This document shows positions 12,589 through 24,200 of a stretch of DNA of 64,000 nucleotides, piece after piece. The position numbers were made by a program, and so were the translations under genes. Under the pieces are notes generated by a model. The model saw nothing but the letters and a program-made list of their open reading frames with translations. It was not told where the DNA came from and did not search any database. Position 1 is the first letter of the stretch, and the number at the start of each line of letters is the position of its first letter. Source of the DNA: Cyclospora cayetanensis (lineage: Eukaryota; Apicomplexa; Conoidasida; Eucoccidiorida; Eimeriidae). Location of the stretch: contig NW_020312046.1 of the NCBI RefSeq assembly GCF_002999335.1, positions 1 through 64,000 on the forward strand. Reading direction: 5' to 3'.

Positions 12589-14143
12589 GAAGCAGCTTCT
12601 CCGTCAACGCCTCCCAAGACTCCATCCAAGGGTCACCTCAAACAACAAATGCAGCGAGACAGCAGTTCTAGCTGGGCAGCTCTAGGCTTTCAGTGCCCTG
12701 TAAGAGATTTTCGTTTTGCTGGACGTCTCTGCCTTGACTGTTTATATCTCACAGCTCTCCAATTCTCCAGGGAGGCGAAAGAAGCGCTGCAGCAGTGCAA
12801 AGAGACGCGAGTGCACGCTGAACTTCCTTTCGCGCTGACACGTAAGCCGCGCCTCCCTCTGCTGCTCCCCCCTCCGCAGTTGCAGATCTCTCATCACTGC
12901 CTTCATTTTAGTCTGTTCCGCCTTCTAGAATGCCTCTCACCGCGAACCGACACCTTGGCTGTCTTGCACTCCATATTCACGAATGCGCATTCTTGTCTGT
13001 CTGTTTGTTGCTCTCCGTCTGTGCGTTTCTCTTTATCTACCTGTATGTATCTCTTTTTCTGTATCTCTCTCTCTCTCTCTGTCTCTCTGTCTGTCTGTCT
13101 GTATCCCTGTTTCTCTCTCTGTCTGTATTTCTCTGCCCGTGTCTCTCTTCCTCTCTTTCCACACATGGCAGCCTGCCTGTAAAGCGAGGTTTGAATCGGA
13201 TTTTATAGTGCAAGGGTGTTTTGCGCTGCGTGGAATTCGCTGGATGCAGACATCAACGTCACCTCCTGGCTCCTAGCGCTCCTGAACGAGGGCATCCTCC
13301 TGCCCTTCTTTTTGCATTCCGTGGCAACGAAGCCGTTGCCTCTCGCTGCATCAGGCGTCTTATCAGCTGCCACAGACAATACTGCTGTTTCTGCATCGCC
13401 CTGTCTTCCTCCCTCAGCTGCCTCTTCGCTGCGTCACCACGACGAGCACGCGGATAATGCTGCGAACATGACGGTCTCGTTATTGCAGTCGACACCACCG
13501 CATCTCGTGGTGTTCTCGCTGCTGCAGACATTCGCGTTTCTGCGCTTCGTAAACTTCTGGCAACATCTGCAGCCTTCCACCGTCATGCACTTCAATGCGG
13601 TCGGTGTCTGCACGCGTCGTGTGCAGTGAAATGCAGGCAGAAACCTTTGAGTCTTGGCCCTCTGCTGCTGCTACCTACCCCTCCTCCAACTTGCCAATCC
13701 CCTTCCAGAGCTTGGTGCTGTTCAGCGTTGTTGTGTTGTCTACGGGGGATCCTCGCGAAATGTGGTGCATGCGCGCATCTCTGTATGTGTGTGTGTGTGT
13801 GTTTATGAGGTAATATGTGTGGGCTTTCTTATTTTTTCGCTGCAGGTGTCAACGCGCTTCAGAGAGGCTCTCAAGCGGTTCTTCAAGAGTATGGCTTCCT
13901 TCCCCCTCTTTCCCCTGTTTACCCCGAGTGGGGTGGTGTTGTTCGGCGTGCGCTGCTCGCTAGCCGCTGCGCAGAGTTTAGAAGGGAAAGGGAGGCAGGC
14001 TGGGAGGGAGGGAGGAAAAAGGCTTTATGAAACTGCCTCCCGTAGTGCTCGTCAGCGGCTCATTTGACTTGGAAATGGAGGATCCGGGTGAAAAGGCAGC
14101 TTTTCAGCTTGCCGCGGGAGGTTTTCTCCGATATATATATATT

Positions 14144-14174
<31 letters not shown>

Positions 14175-14458
14175 CAGCACACCAGAAAGCCACCGTGATG
14201 CCGGCACAGGAAGAAACTTGCTTGAAAATTTTTGAAAACATCAACTGCTTGCTGAGTGAGTGTGCGCTTGTCTGTGCAGGCGTCTATGAAGAGTGCACTG
14301 TAGTGGGTAGCTCTGTCAAGCCGGCTGCGTTGCTGAACGCTTTGCAGTATCTGATTGTGCTGGGAAAAGACACCAGCGGGGAAACTGCTGCCGACCAGGA
14401 GACGAATGAACTCCGTCTCCTGAGACGCTGTCTCAAGGCGCACTGGCCCTCAGACTGA
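10612..14458 (+). CDS. Multi-exon protein of unknown function
   Basis: The first exon starts at ATG 10612 with a basic, Gln-rich leader (MTLSAVSPRRSLRQRF) and ends at 10867 before GTAAGC. Likely exons follow at 11435-11727, 11996-12310, 12448-12699, about 12770-12840, about 13209-13580, from 13845, and 14281-14458. The phases of the first four exons agree. The 11996-12310 exon gives a Leu/Ala-rich helical stretch (VADGVAGSLLLRSLTRLREA). The 12448 exon carries a 13-residue Gln run. The 13.2-13.6 kb exon has two hydrophobic helices. The last segment ends in SLKAHWPSD-like sequence (read LKAHWPSD) at 14458. Introns hold CT, GT and TA microsatellites. An alternative frame of 11435-11700 also looks protein-like, so exon 2's frame is not certain. 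No domain is recognised; helical content and hydrophobic patches are all that can be said. Confidence 0.5.
12551..12590 (+). repeat. (CAG)n run encoding polyglutamine
   Basis: Thirteen consecutive CAG codons within the exon at 12448-12699. This is a homopolymeric amino-acid repeat of the type that is characteristic of Eimeria proteins. Confidence 0.95.
13020..13160. repeat. CT/TCTG microsatellite
   Basis: TCTCTGTCTGTC repeats in the intron before the exon at about 13209. They also supply a long pyrimidine tract upstream of candidate acceptors. Confidence 0.9.
14131..14174. repeat. TATATA then GAGAGA dinucleotide block
   Basis: (TA)n is directly followed by (GA)n, inside the last intron region of the plus-strand gene that starts at 10612. 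Confidence 0.9.
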
Positions 14459-14459
14459 T

Positions 14460-17400
14460 TCTTATGAGGAGCAGCAGCTCTCGCCTTCCATTGCGAGGCT
14501 TTTTTCGAAGCTCTCTCTACCTCAAACCTGGCTTTGCTGCTGCAGCGGTTGGAGAGGGGTAGGCGATGTAAAAGTTGCACTGCTGCGTTGTGGGCTGCCG
14601 CGAGAGTGCGTGCGGCTCTGCTGCTATCGCCACAGCGCCTTACTAGAGACGCATGGCATTGGTTTCCTCAGAGAATTTAAGCTACTACACATTCCTGCCG
14701 CCTTCCTCAGTAACACATAGGGGTCTCACTGCTGCCCGTCCGCAGGCCGTGAACACCACGCGTATAAATTAGCCTCCAAAAATTCCGCGCGAAAGAAATA
14801 TCCTGATACTCGCATTATTCTTCTAGATACGTTTATTCTTGTTTGGCAGTGGCTGGGACGGCTGCGGCAGCTATGCAGCTGTACAGCACTGCGCTGCTGA
14901 CTGCCGCGTGCTTTGAACGGGAAGCGCTGCCGCAAAGAAGGAAGGCCATGGCATCACAGCAGCCCAGTTTCTTCTCGGAGGAAGGAGAGGGTTAAGGCGC
15001 TTATGAGGTGCTGCTGCAGCTGAACACAGAGCACCTATGGAGATGGTTCTTTGCTGATGTTTTCAAAAGCTCTGACTTCGTGGTGCTGCGGGAGGCCTCA
15101 ACTTCCGAGGAAAAATACGTCTGTTCATACGTATGTGAGCATTCAGAACTGTGCATGACTGCGTCTCAAAATGAAGGACGATCAAGAGGTGCGCTGCGCC
15201 TTCTCTCCCCACATGCTGTTGGCTCATTTTTCTTCATTCCCTAACGCACTGCATAGAATCGAAGCACTCCCCAGCCGGCTATAGAAGTCCTCCTGTGTCG
15301 CTTCCGTTGAAGCAACAACAACCCTCATCTCGCAACACTCCTATGACCGCTTCCCTCAAGCAAGCTAGGGCATACCTAGTTCTCCCCTGCTGAACGTGCC
15401 ACCTAGCTTGGAGGGCAAGGAGCGCTACATCGACACCGCAAATCCTCCGCTCAGGAAAGCCTATTGGGGGGTAGTTTGACGCAAAGTTCCTTTCCTCGTG
15501 CAAGCAGGCACCCTCACACTTTCCTGAGACTGCGTGCAAACTCGTTCCCGCTTCTCTCGCCCAGCACCACTCTCGCATAAACCTCTCTGTGTGCATAGCT
15601 CCCACGGGGAAGAGGCATACCAACTGTCCGCACACGCACCCGTAGTGTTAGTACACCGCAGCAATTTTTGCTGTATCGCTCCGCCTCCCTCTAGTTTCCC
15701 CCAAAGACCTCCTTTATTGTACTTGACTCAACCCAAAGGTGTTTTGCGTCGCTCTACGGGAGCTCGATATGCAACTGCCAATCAGCGAATAATTGACGGT
15801 TCCCGGGTTTGGCTTTCTGCATGGGAGACTTTGCGCAATGCGCTAACCAGTGTATCCGAAAGAAGCTTCACGTGTTACACACAGTCCACCTAATCTGGAG
15901 AGTCTTTGGTATGCGGAGGCCACAGACTCGTAGCACGAAGTGTCGCGGGATGTAGCGAGGCTACAGCAATAGTGAAGCCTGGATCAGCAACACATTGGCG
16001 ATAACGCACGTCTTGTCGGAGGGAATTCATGCAACTTGTTATTACCGAGGAGACTTAACTGGCCCAGTAAACGAGAGCCAATACGGTGTGCCTTGTTGCG
16101 CCTAATATTGTTGCTTTTGGCAACTGGATGTACAGGGATGCTTGAAGTGTTCCTAAGGGGCCAGCAACAGCCAAGCACCCCAGCTGTCACTCCCTCTCTC
16201 TCTTTTCTGTCGCTCCCTCTTTCTCTTCGTCTCTTTCTCTTCTGTCGCTCCCTCTTTCTCTTTTTCTCTCTCTCTCTTCTGTCGCTCCCTCTTTCTCTTT
16301 GTCTCTCTTTTCTGTCTATTTCCTCGTCCGAGGCTCCAGAGGGGTGAAAACAGCTTGGACGGGAGGGTGCACGGGAACCTTTTTGAGCCATTACAGGGTG
16401 TCTGTGGGGAGACCTTAGCAGGCAGTGGAGTTGTGCCTGACACTGTGTGCTCGTGGGGAGGCACTAGGATGCCCTTTTACCGTGCTTGACTGTAGAGGGC
16501 CACGCTGCACTCCGGCACTCTTTACTACACTAGCAGTTCGGTTTAACTGACAATCAACGACGATTGACAGATTTATCTGGCTGTCCGTAGATCCCCTCGA
16601 TTGCAAAACACTGTTGGTTCTATACAAGAAGACGCAATGTTGTGCAGGCGCGCGCGAGATGCTACATTGAGATGCTTGTTTGTGCAACTAGCTGGGCATG
16701 GGCATGACGTGAGCCCATGCCCAGCGCGCCTCTCCGTGTATCTCAACTATCCCTCCTCTCACGTTGGGAGCTCTAAGGTTTGTTGGACGTGGGAAAGAGG
16801 AAGTTTCTGTTGATAGGCACTCCACTCACTAACTTCCTGATGAGTTTTGTAGTGTGTCTGAAGTTAAGTGCCACAGCAAAAGGGAGTTGCACTCCCTGGA
16901 TTACTTCTCGGGCAGTTAAAAGGGCAGCCACCGCAGTCTTCGCTTACATGCCAGAGAGCCGCTGGATAACAGTTGCGAATAAGCGTGGAAACCCCGAGAT
17001 CGCGCCTATTCGCATGCGTTGCGCACTCTCGCCAAGAAGCCTTCTAAACTGATGTACTGCACGCCGCGTGAAATCCCCCCTCCCTTCCTGCACAGCGCTT
17101 GTCAGAGCGCCATCTCATCGCTTGCTTACCCGATGTGCAGCTCGAAACCATTAGTGAGGCTTTCGAGCATCTCCTTCATCAGGTACTGCCTCTTCTGTGG
17201 TGTCTGCGACGCCTCTTACGCGCTTCGCTAAATGCATAATCTACAGCAGGCGTGCGAAGGCAACTCAGCACTTATAGGGGCAACGGCTCGGGATTTCTTG
17301 GTACAGTGTACCTATACCGGATACAGCGTACCTATACCTGATACGGCTGCAAACTTGTACGAACAACCCCATGGCGGCACAAACAGCTAGAGAGGCTCTC

Positions 17401-17890
17401 TCGCCTGGCGCACGGCAAGCAACATGTCTTGGGCGCGAGAGAAGCACTGCCTGCGCGATAAACTGCTCTTCCTACCCTTCAAAGAGGCACTAGGCCATGC
17501 CTCCTCGTATCGCGCTCACCCAGCAGCAGTTGCATCGCCAGCAGAGGGCGTTGGCAGGCAGAGAGGGCAGTGTTGTTGCCCGTCGAGAAGCCCCTTCTTC
17601 TTCCCCCCCGCCTCTCCAGTAGCTGTTACTGCAAATGCGCGTGCTCACAGCAATTAATGTGCACTTTTTATATAAACAAGGCGCAAGCGTGGTTCTATCC
17701 TGAAGCCACGAATGTGCTGCGGCTGCCGACAGGGTAGCGGCGAGGGACCTCTTCGCATGCTCGGCAGCCGCCTAAGCTGCTTGCTGCTGCTCATGCGGCT
17801 GCTGCTGCCGCAAATTGGCCTTTTCCCGGTAAATATTACGGCTGTCTGACAAGATTCCTCCTCCCGCCTATCTTCCCTTCTTCCTTTCTG
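14460..17890. other. About 3.4 kb without a recognisable gene
   Basis: Only short frames without conserved motifs are present on either strand. Contents include a CT-rich tract with TCTGTCGCTCCC units at 16190-16320 and a two-copy 20 bp tandem repeat of a GTACCTATAC-containing unit at about 17306-17345. Frames at 15008-15244 and 16780-17052 have protein-like composition for short spans but no partner exons that I could join. The right end is probably the promoter and 5' leader of the THP3-like gene. Confidence 0.5.
16190..16320. repeat. CTTTCTC / TCTGTCGCTCCC pyrimidine repeat
   Basis: Three to four imperfect copies of a roughly 40 bp CT-rich unit, each containing TCTGTCGCTCCCTCTTTCTC. Confidence 0.85.
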
Positions 17891-18015
17891 CGCGTGGTTG
17901 TTTCGGGGCGTTCCGCAGTGGCTGCTGCTGCAGTGGCTGCTGCTGCACATTCAGCAGCGGCAGCAGCAGCCTCTGCAGCAGTTCTGCCGCGGTTTCGCCG
18001 CTGGAAATCAGCAAC

Positions 18016-19719
18016 ATGCAGCCGCAGCAGCAGCCCTACTCGCTGCATCAGCAGCAACAGCAGCCACAGCCGATGCTCCCTCCAGGCTATGGATTTCCCC
18101 CAGGTGCTTCCACAGGGGGTCCCCCTCTGCAGCCTTTCGGAATGCCTTGGATAGCTGCTGCTGCATCCGCATCAGCGGCTTCGGCTTCAGCCCGTGGATT
18201 GGGAGCTCCGGCTCCTTCCCTGTTGCCTTCTGCTGCCTCGCCACATGCTCCTGCAGAGGCTGTCATGTCCGTTGATTCTTACTTGGATTTCGCTCGACAG
18301 CAGTACACCACGCACTACTTCCACTCTCTCGTGGCTGCAGGCAGCTGCAGCAGCCCTGACCAAGCACTGCAGGTTGCAGCCGCTGCAGTGCAACAGCTGC
18401 AAACCAATGGATTTTTTGACTCCCTTAGACAGTCGTACGCTACGCAGCTCGCACAGATCCAGCAGCAGCAGCAGCAGGCAGCTGCTGCATCTGCTGCCGC
18501 TGCCTGTCAACTCCCGTCGTGGCATCAACAGCAACAGCAGCAGCAACAGCAACAGCAGCAGCAACAGCAGCAGCAGCAGGCAGCTGCTGCATCTGCTGCC
18601 GCTGGCTGTCAACTCCCTTCGTGGCATCAACAGCAACAGCAGCAGCACTCTGGAGCTGCATCTGCTGCTCCCAGTCAACTCCCTCCGTGGCATCAGCAGG
18701 CGCAGCAGCAACAACAGCAACAGCCAGGAACGCTCGACAGCGCTGCAGCAGCTGCTGCTGCTGCAACATCTGCTGCAGCGCCCCCTAAAAGGCAGCAGCG
18801 CCTCAGCATTATCATCAAATCACGCGCCTTGCCAGGAGCTGCTCAACCCGAAGCGAGCTTACAGGAGGACGCGAGCAGCATCCTCAGAACCTTGGCAGCT
18901 AATGACAGCCCTTCCAGTGTACCTGCGACTTCCCCCACCGCACCAACAGCAGCAACAGCGACGTCTGAGGGCAGCTCTCCCCCACGACCACTGCGTAAGC
19001 GTCGCTTCGACGTTCTTGGCACCTCTCCAAGTTGCTCTTCTGGGATGCAACAACAGCAACAACAAATACAGCAACAACAAATACAGCAACAACAAATACA
19101 GCAGCAACAAATACAGCAGCAACAAATACAGCAGCAACAAATACAGCAGCAACAGCAGCAACAACAGCAGCAACAGCAACAACAACAACAAATACAGCAA
19201 CAACAAATACAACAACAACAAATACAACAACAACAAATACAACAACAACAAATACAACAACAGCAAATACAGCCACAAGGCCACCAGCAGGAGCGGCAGA
19301 GGGGTTTTGCAGAGTTTGCAGGATGGATAAATCGCGTATATGCGCAGTATTCGGTAAGAAAGAGGGCAGTCCTCCATCCTGGCAGCAGAAAATTCGACGG
19401 CTTTCAGATGCAGAAAAGCAATATATATGTATGTCTATGTGTATATATACATGTACATATCTGCATCTACGAATATATATACATATAGCGTGCTGGATGT
19501 GCTCCTGCAGGTGGTTAGTGGAAACAGCTCCATTGCGGAGGTTCTCTTTAGTTATGTTGCACGAATGACTAGTGAATTCAGAGGCGGCCTGTGGATATTC
19601 GAATCTTGGAATTCAAAGCCTGTCCCCTCTTTGGCAGACATGCAACAGTACCTGGGGAAGCCGTCTCTGACTCGTGATGGGCTGCAGCGGCATGCGCCTC
19701 AGCAGCCGCAACAGGAGTT

Positions 19720-19751
<32 letters not shown>

Positions 19752-21181
19752 GAGGACTCTTCGTTGGCAGATCCGTTCATGCAGGTGCATGCCGAGATTC
19801 AAAAGCTGATGCCTTATGGCTTTGGTGGTTGTATTAGTAGTCATAGTGGTATTAGGGGTGCCAATAATAGTGGTGGTAATAACAGTATTGGTAATAACAG
19901 CAAGGGCGGTAATAACAGTATGGGTGGTAATAACAGTAAGGGTGGTAATAACAGTAAGGGTGGTAATAACAGTATGGGTGGTAATAACAGTATGGGTGGT
20001 AATAACAGTATGGGTGGTAATAACAGTATGGGTGGTAATAACAGTAAGGGTGGTAATAACAGTATGGGTGGTAATAACAGTATGGGTGGTAATAACAGTA
20101 TGGGTGGTATTGTTAATGATACTAATAATGGTGGTATTATTGATGGTTATAGTAATTTAATGGTGGTATTATTGATGGTTATAGTAATTTTATGGTGGTA
20201 TTATTGAGGGGGCTAGTTGTAGCCCTCCTCCTCCGTGGCATCGTCATCATCTGCAATTGTTGCTGGCACTGCTTCTCTGGCTGTTGAAGGTTCGCCATAT
20301 GAAGTGCAAGAAGGATCAGCAGCAGCAGGGGGAGGCATGTGTGCATCTATATAAATTACCTATGTGTATGCTTGCATATGTATTTGTGTATATGTGTTTG
20401 TATGTATAGGTATGTGTATATATGTAGATGCATGTATATGTATGGATGTGTTTTTTCGTATGTGTGTGTGTGTGTGTACACATGAATATATGCATGTATA
20501 TAGATGTATGTATGTACATGTATATATATGTATATTTATATATATGTATATTAACATATGTGTATATATATATGTATATACATGTATATTTATTCATATA
20601 TATATCCATACATATGTATATGCATACATGCACATATATATGCGTACATACGTAGACATGAGCGTGCTTAATTTTTTGATCCTCCGATGTTTGCAGTCAT
20701 GTTGTTTGTGTGCAGCCATTGCAAACCGGCGTGAGAGCGGCGGTTTAGAGCACGACAAGAATAGCGGTCCATCGTCGAGTTGTACGGAGAGTGTGGGGAA
20801 GATGGCGAGCCGCTTTCTTGGGAAGGAGGCTGTTCTTTCCGGCAAAGGCAGTGGGGGGGTGGAGCTGCCCGCTTCTTTCGCTGGAGGGAAGGCGGGAAGT
20901 AAGAACAGACGCGGAGAGAATCGGCTAGCGGCAGAAGGGGAGGGTCGCTCGGTGTCTATGAAGAAAGGGGGAAGTCGGAGGTAAGGCGAAGCGGCAGGAG
21001 CGACGGGCGCTGTGGGGGGAGGGGAGGGGCTTTTTACTGCGGAAGGGGTGGTGGAAAAGAGGGCGATTGGCTAAAGTTGTGCTGTCTGGGTATAATTTTC
21101 GTTAGGAGGGAAGGCTTTGTGCAGGTGCAAGGAAGGGAATTTCTCGATGGCTTTTTTATATGCAGCCACGGTAGCAACTGC

Positions 21182-21242
<61 letters not shown>

Positions 21243-24200
21243 ATGAAAGGGGACTGCGAGAACCAGGCCGTTCTGACCAGCTCAGCGACTCCAGAGATGC
21301 ATTGCGAGGCAGACCAGAGCGCCTCTAGTGTATACTGCATGCGTTTTTCCTCCTGCATTTTTCGCTGCTCCTTCTTTGCGAGAATTGTGGCTGCGCGAAG
21401 GTCGGAGGAACTGGGGGGTCTCTCAGCGGTGGAGGAGCAGAGGAGACGCTTGTGCAGATTGCAGCGCTTTAAGTTGCAGGTGTGCGCGCATCTGAAATTG
21501 GCTGCTTTGCTGCAGAGCAAGCGAGGCTATGGAAGTTAATAAAGTTGCTCTAAGAAAGGGGGGGGAGAGAGGAACACCACCTTTTCACACTGCATGCACT
21601 GAGCAGAAAAAGCACTTGCGCGCGAAGACGCGTTGATCCTGCAACAGCCATTCCTACTCTTGTACACCTCGCTACTTACGCATAATAACCCGCTTACCTA
21701 CACACAAGCATAGTACACGTGCATCTTCACACACACGCATGCAAGCGTAGTACACGTGCATCTTCACACACACACACACAAGCATAGTACACCTATCTGT
21801 GTATCTCTATCTGCTGGCACGCGTGTGGAGACGTGAAAAATCGCTGTCTTCTCTAGCAGCTTGGCCTTTGTTGTGCCAAAGGGCGCTGCGGCTGGAAACG
21901 CGTGTCTTGAGAGGGTAAATCCTCGTTAGGGTTGTGCAACTGCTGCTGCGTCGCAGCAACAGGAGCAGCACCAACACTTGCAAGCATCGGCGGCAGGAAG
22001 CCCCTCCTCATTTACTCCTATGAGTTGGGAGGAGAAGTTGGAGTTGGCAAAGAGCACTGAACGGATTGTTGGTCGCAACCTTGCCATCGAGAAGCCGTAC
22101 TTAAGACTCACCAACGCTCCAGACCCTGCGACTGTATGCATGCACGTCGTTATAGGATTCAAGCTGCATCTCCGTATCCAACTTTTGTGTGTATAAGCCC
22201 TTGAGGGGGTGGATGCTTTGTTCTAGTTGCGATTCTCAAACAAACCTTCCCCAGCAGGCTGTTCCCTTCCCCCATCCTTGGGCGTTTGGCCGTAGGACGA
22301 TACTCTGTCACGCGGATGCCGCATTTGTATGGGTGTAAGGGTGTGTAAGTGTGTGTATGTGCGTAAATGTGTATGTGTGTATGTGTGTAAGTGTGTGTGT
22401 GTGTGTGTTGGTGTATGTGCGTAAGTGTGCATGTGTGTGTATGCGTGTGTATGTGCGTAAGTGTGTATGTGTGTGAGTGTGCAAGTGTGTGTAAGTGTGT
22501 TTGTGTGTAAATGTGTGTATGCGTGTAAGTGTATGTGTGTGTAAATGTGTGTAAGTGTGTTTATGTTTGTGTGTAAGTGTGTTTATGTGTGTTTGTGTTT
22601 GTGTGTAAGTGTGGATGTGTGTGTATGTGCGTGAGTGTGTATGTGTGTTCAAGTGTGTGTGCCTCGCGTTGCTTTCATGAGCTGCTTTGCGTGCAGACTC
22701 TGTTGAGGAATATGTTGCCTCACAGTTTTGTAGGCGTGGATGAAGTATGTACTGTCTGTACAGTGCAGTGTACCTGTATGTCTGTCCACGTATATGTATA
22801 TATATGTGTGTCTATGTATAAGTGTATATCTGTATATATATCTATGTGTATTTGTATATGTCTATGTGTATGTATGTGCCCTTTGGGGTGCTGGTTGTCG
22901 GTATTCTTCGGGAGGGCCTGTGTAAAGGCGATTTCGCGAGTCTTTGGGTGTAGCTGCTGCTACTGCTGCTGTGTGTATATATGTATGCATGTATGTGTAT
23001 GTATGTGTGTATATGTACGTATGTATGTATGTATATATGTGTGTGTATGTATGTGTGTGTATCCATGTGTGTATGTATATATATGTATGTCTAAGTATAT
23101 GTATGTATGTCTAAGTATGTGTATGTATATATATGTATGTATGTGTACATGCTTCTCTGGCTCTTTGATAGGTTCGCCCAGAGCACGTGCTGCACAAAAC
23201 GCTGGCATTTTTGTTAGACGTTGCAGCAGCTGGAGAAGACAAGTCTGGGGGGAGCTGCAGCAAGGGCTGGGTATACCTGGACGAGCAGTTTCGGAGTCTG
23301 CGGCAGGATCTGACAGTGCAGCACATCTGCAACTCCTTTACTCGCGAAGTTTACGAGCAGAACGCGCGCCTTGCTCTGCGCCATAGAGATCTTGGACAGT
23401 TTAATCAATGTCAAGCACAACTTCGCCACCTCTACGTGTGCTTGAGAGTGCCCCTTGACGATCCTCAGAGGGTTAGTGCTGCGCTGGGAAGGAAGGCTTC
23501 GCTGGGCTGCTTGGCAGAGGGGCAAGGCGCGTATAAATGCATAGATATAAATTCCCAAATATGTGTTGGATATATATATATATATATTATGCATGTCCCC
23601 TCTGCGTGGTGATAAGTGCGTGTGGGTTCAAATAGATCACGTGGGGGGCACTTTAGCAGCCGTGAGTATCCAAAGCGTCCAGGAACTGTGCATGCAACGG
23701 CCAAGGCTTTTTAGATGGCGTTTCATCTAGTTTCTGTTGCTCAGATTATTAGCGTCTGCTGCTGACGCTAAATACCAGCACTGGAGGTGCATGGAAGAGG
23801 CGCCTTTATGTAATGGGGCTGGCTGCAGCAGCGAACGGGCTCAACGGGCAGCGTGTGTGGATATGTGTGTGTGTGTGTGTGTGTGTCGGCTGTACAGCTT
23901 GAGTTCCTCTGCTACCGCCTCGTGTATATGGCCCTGCAAGGCATGCGTCTCGACCTCCTCAGGCTCTATAGTGCGTCTTTGCGAAAGAGAGAGAAGGAAG
24001 GGGAGAGAGAGAGAGACAGGCATACAGAAGCTGGATGCCTGCTCCTTCTCTCCTAAATATTCCCCACCTTCAACTGTCGCTAGCGTGTGCATTCGCTCTG
24101 TTTTTAGTGTGTCTCTCCTCTTTCTAGCGCCCTCATTCGGTTCCCGTTTTTATGCTGGCTCATCCCCTTTCCTGATTCTGCATGCCTGTGTAAACTCCCC

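Noticed and set aside
18194..19330. Plus-strand Ser/Asn-rich frame of 378 codons
   Set aside because: An out-of-frame reading of the CAG/CAA repeats in exon 1 of the THP3-like gene; the conserved downstream exons join the other frame.
19816..20160. A Val/Ile/Thr-rich 'membrane protein' frame
   Set aside because: A frame-shifted reading of the 18 bp minisatellite.
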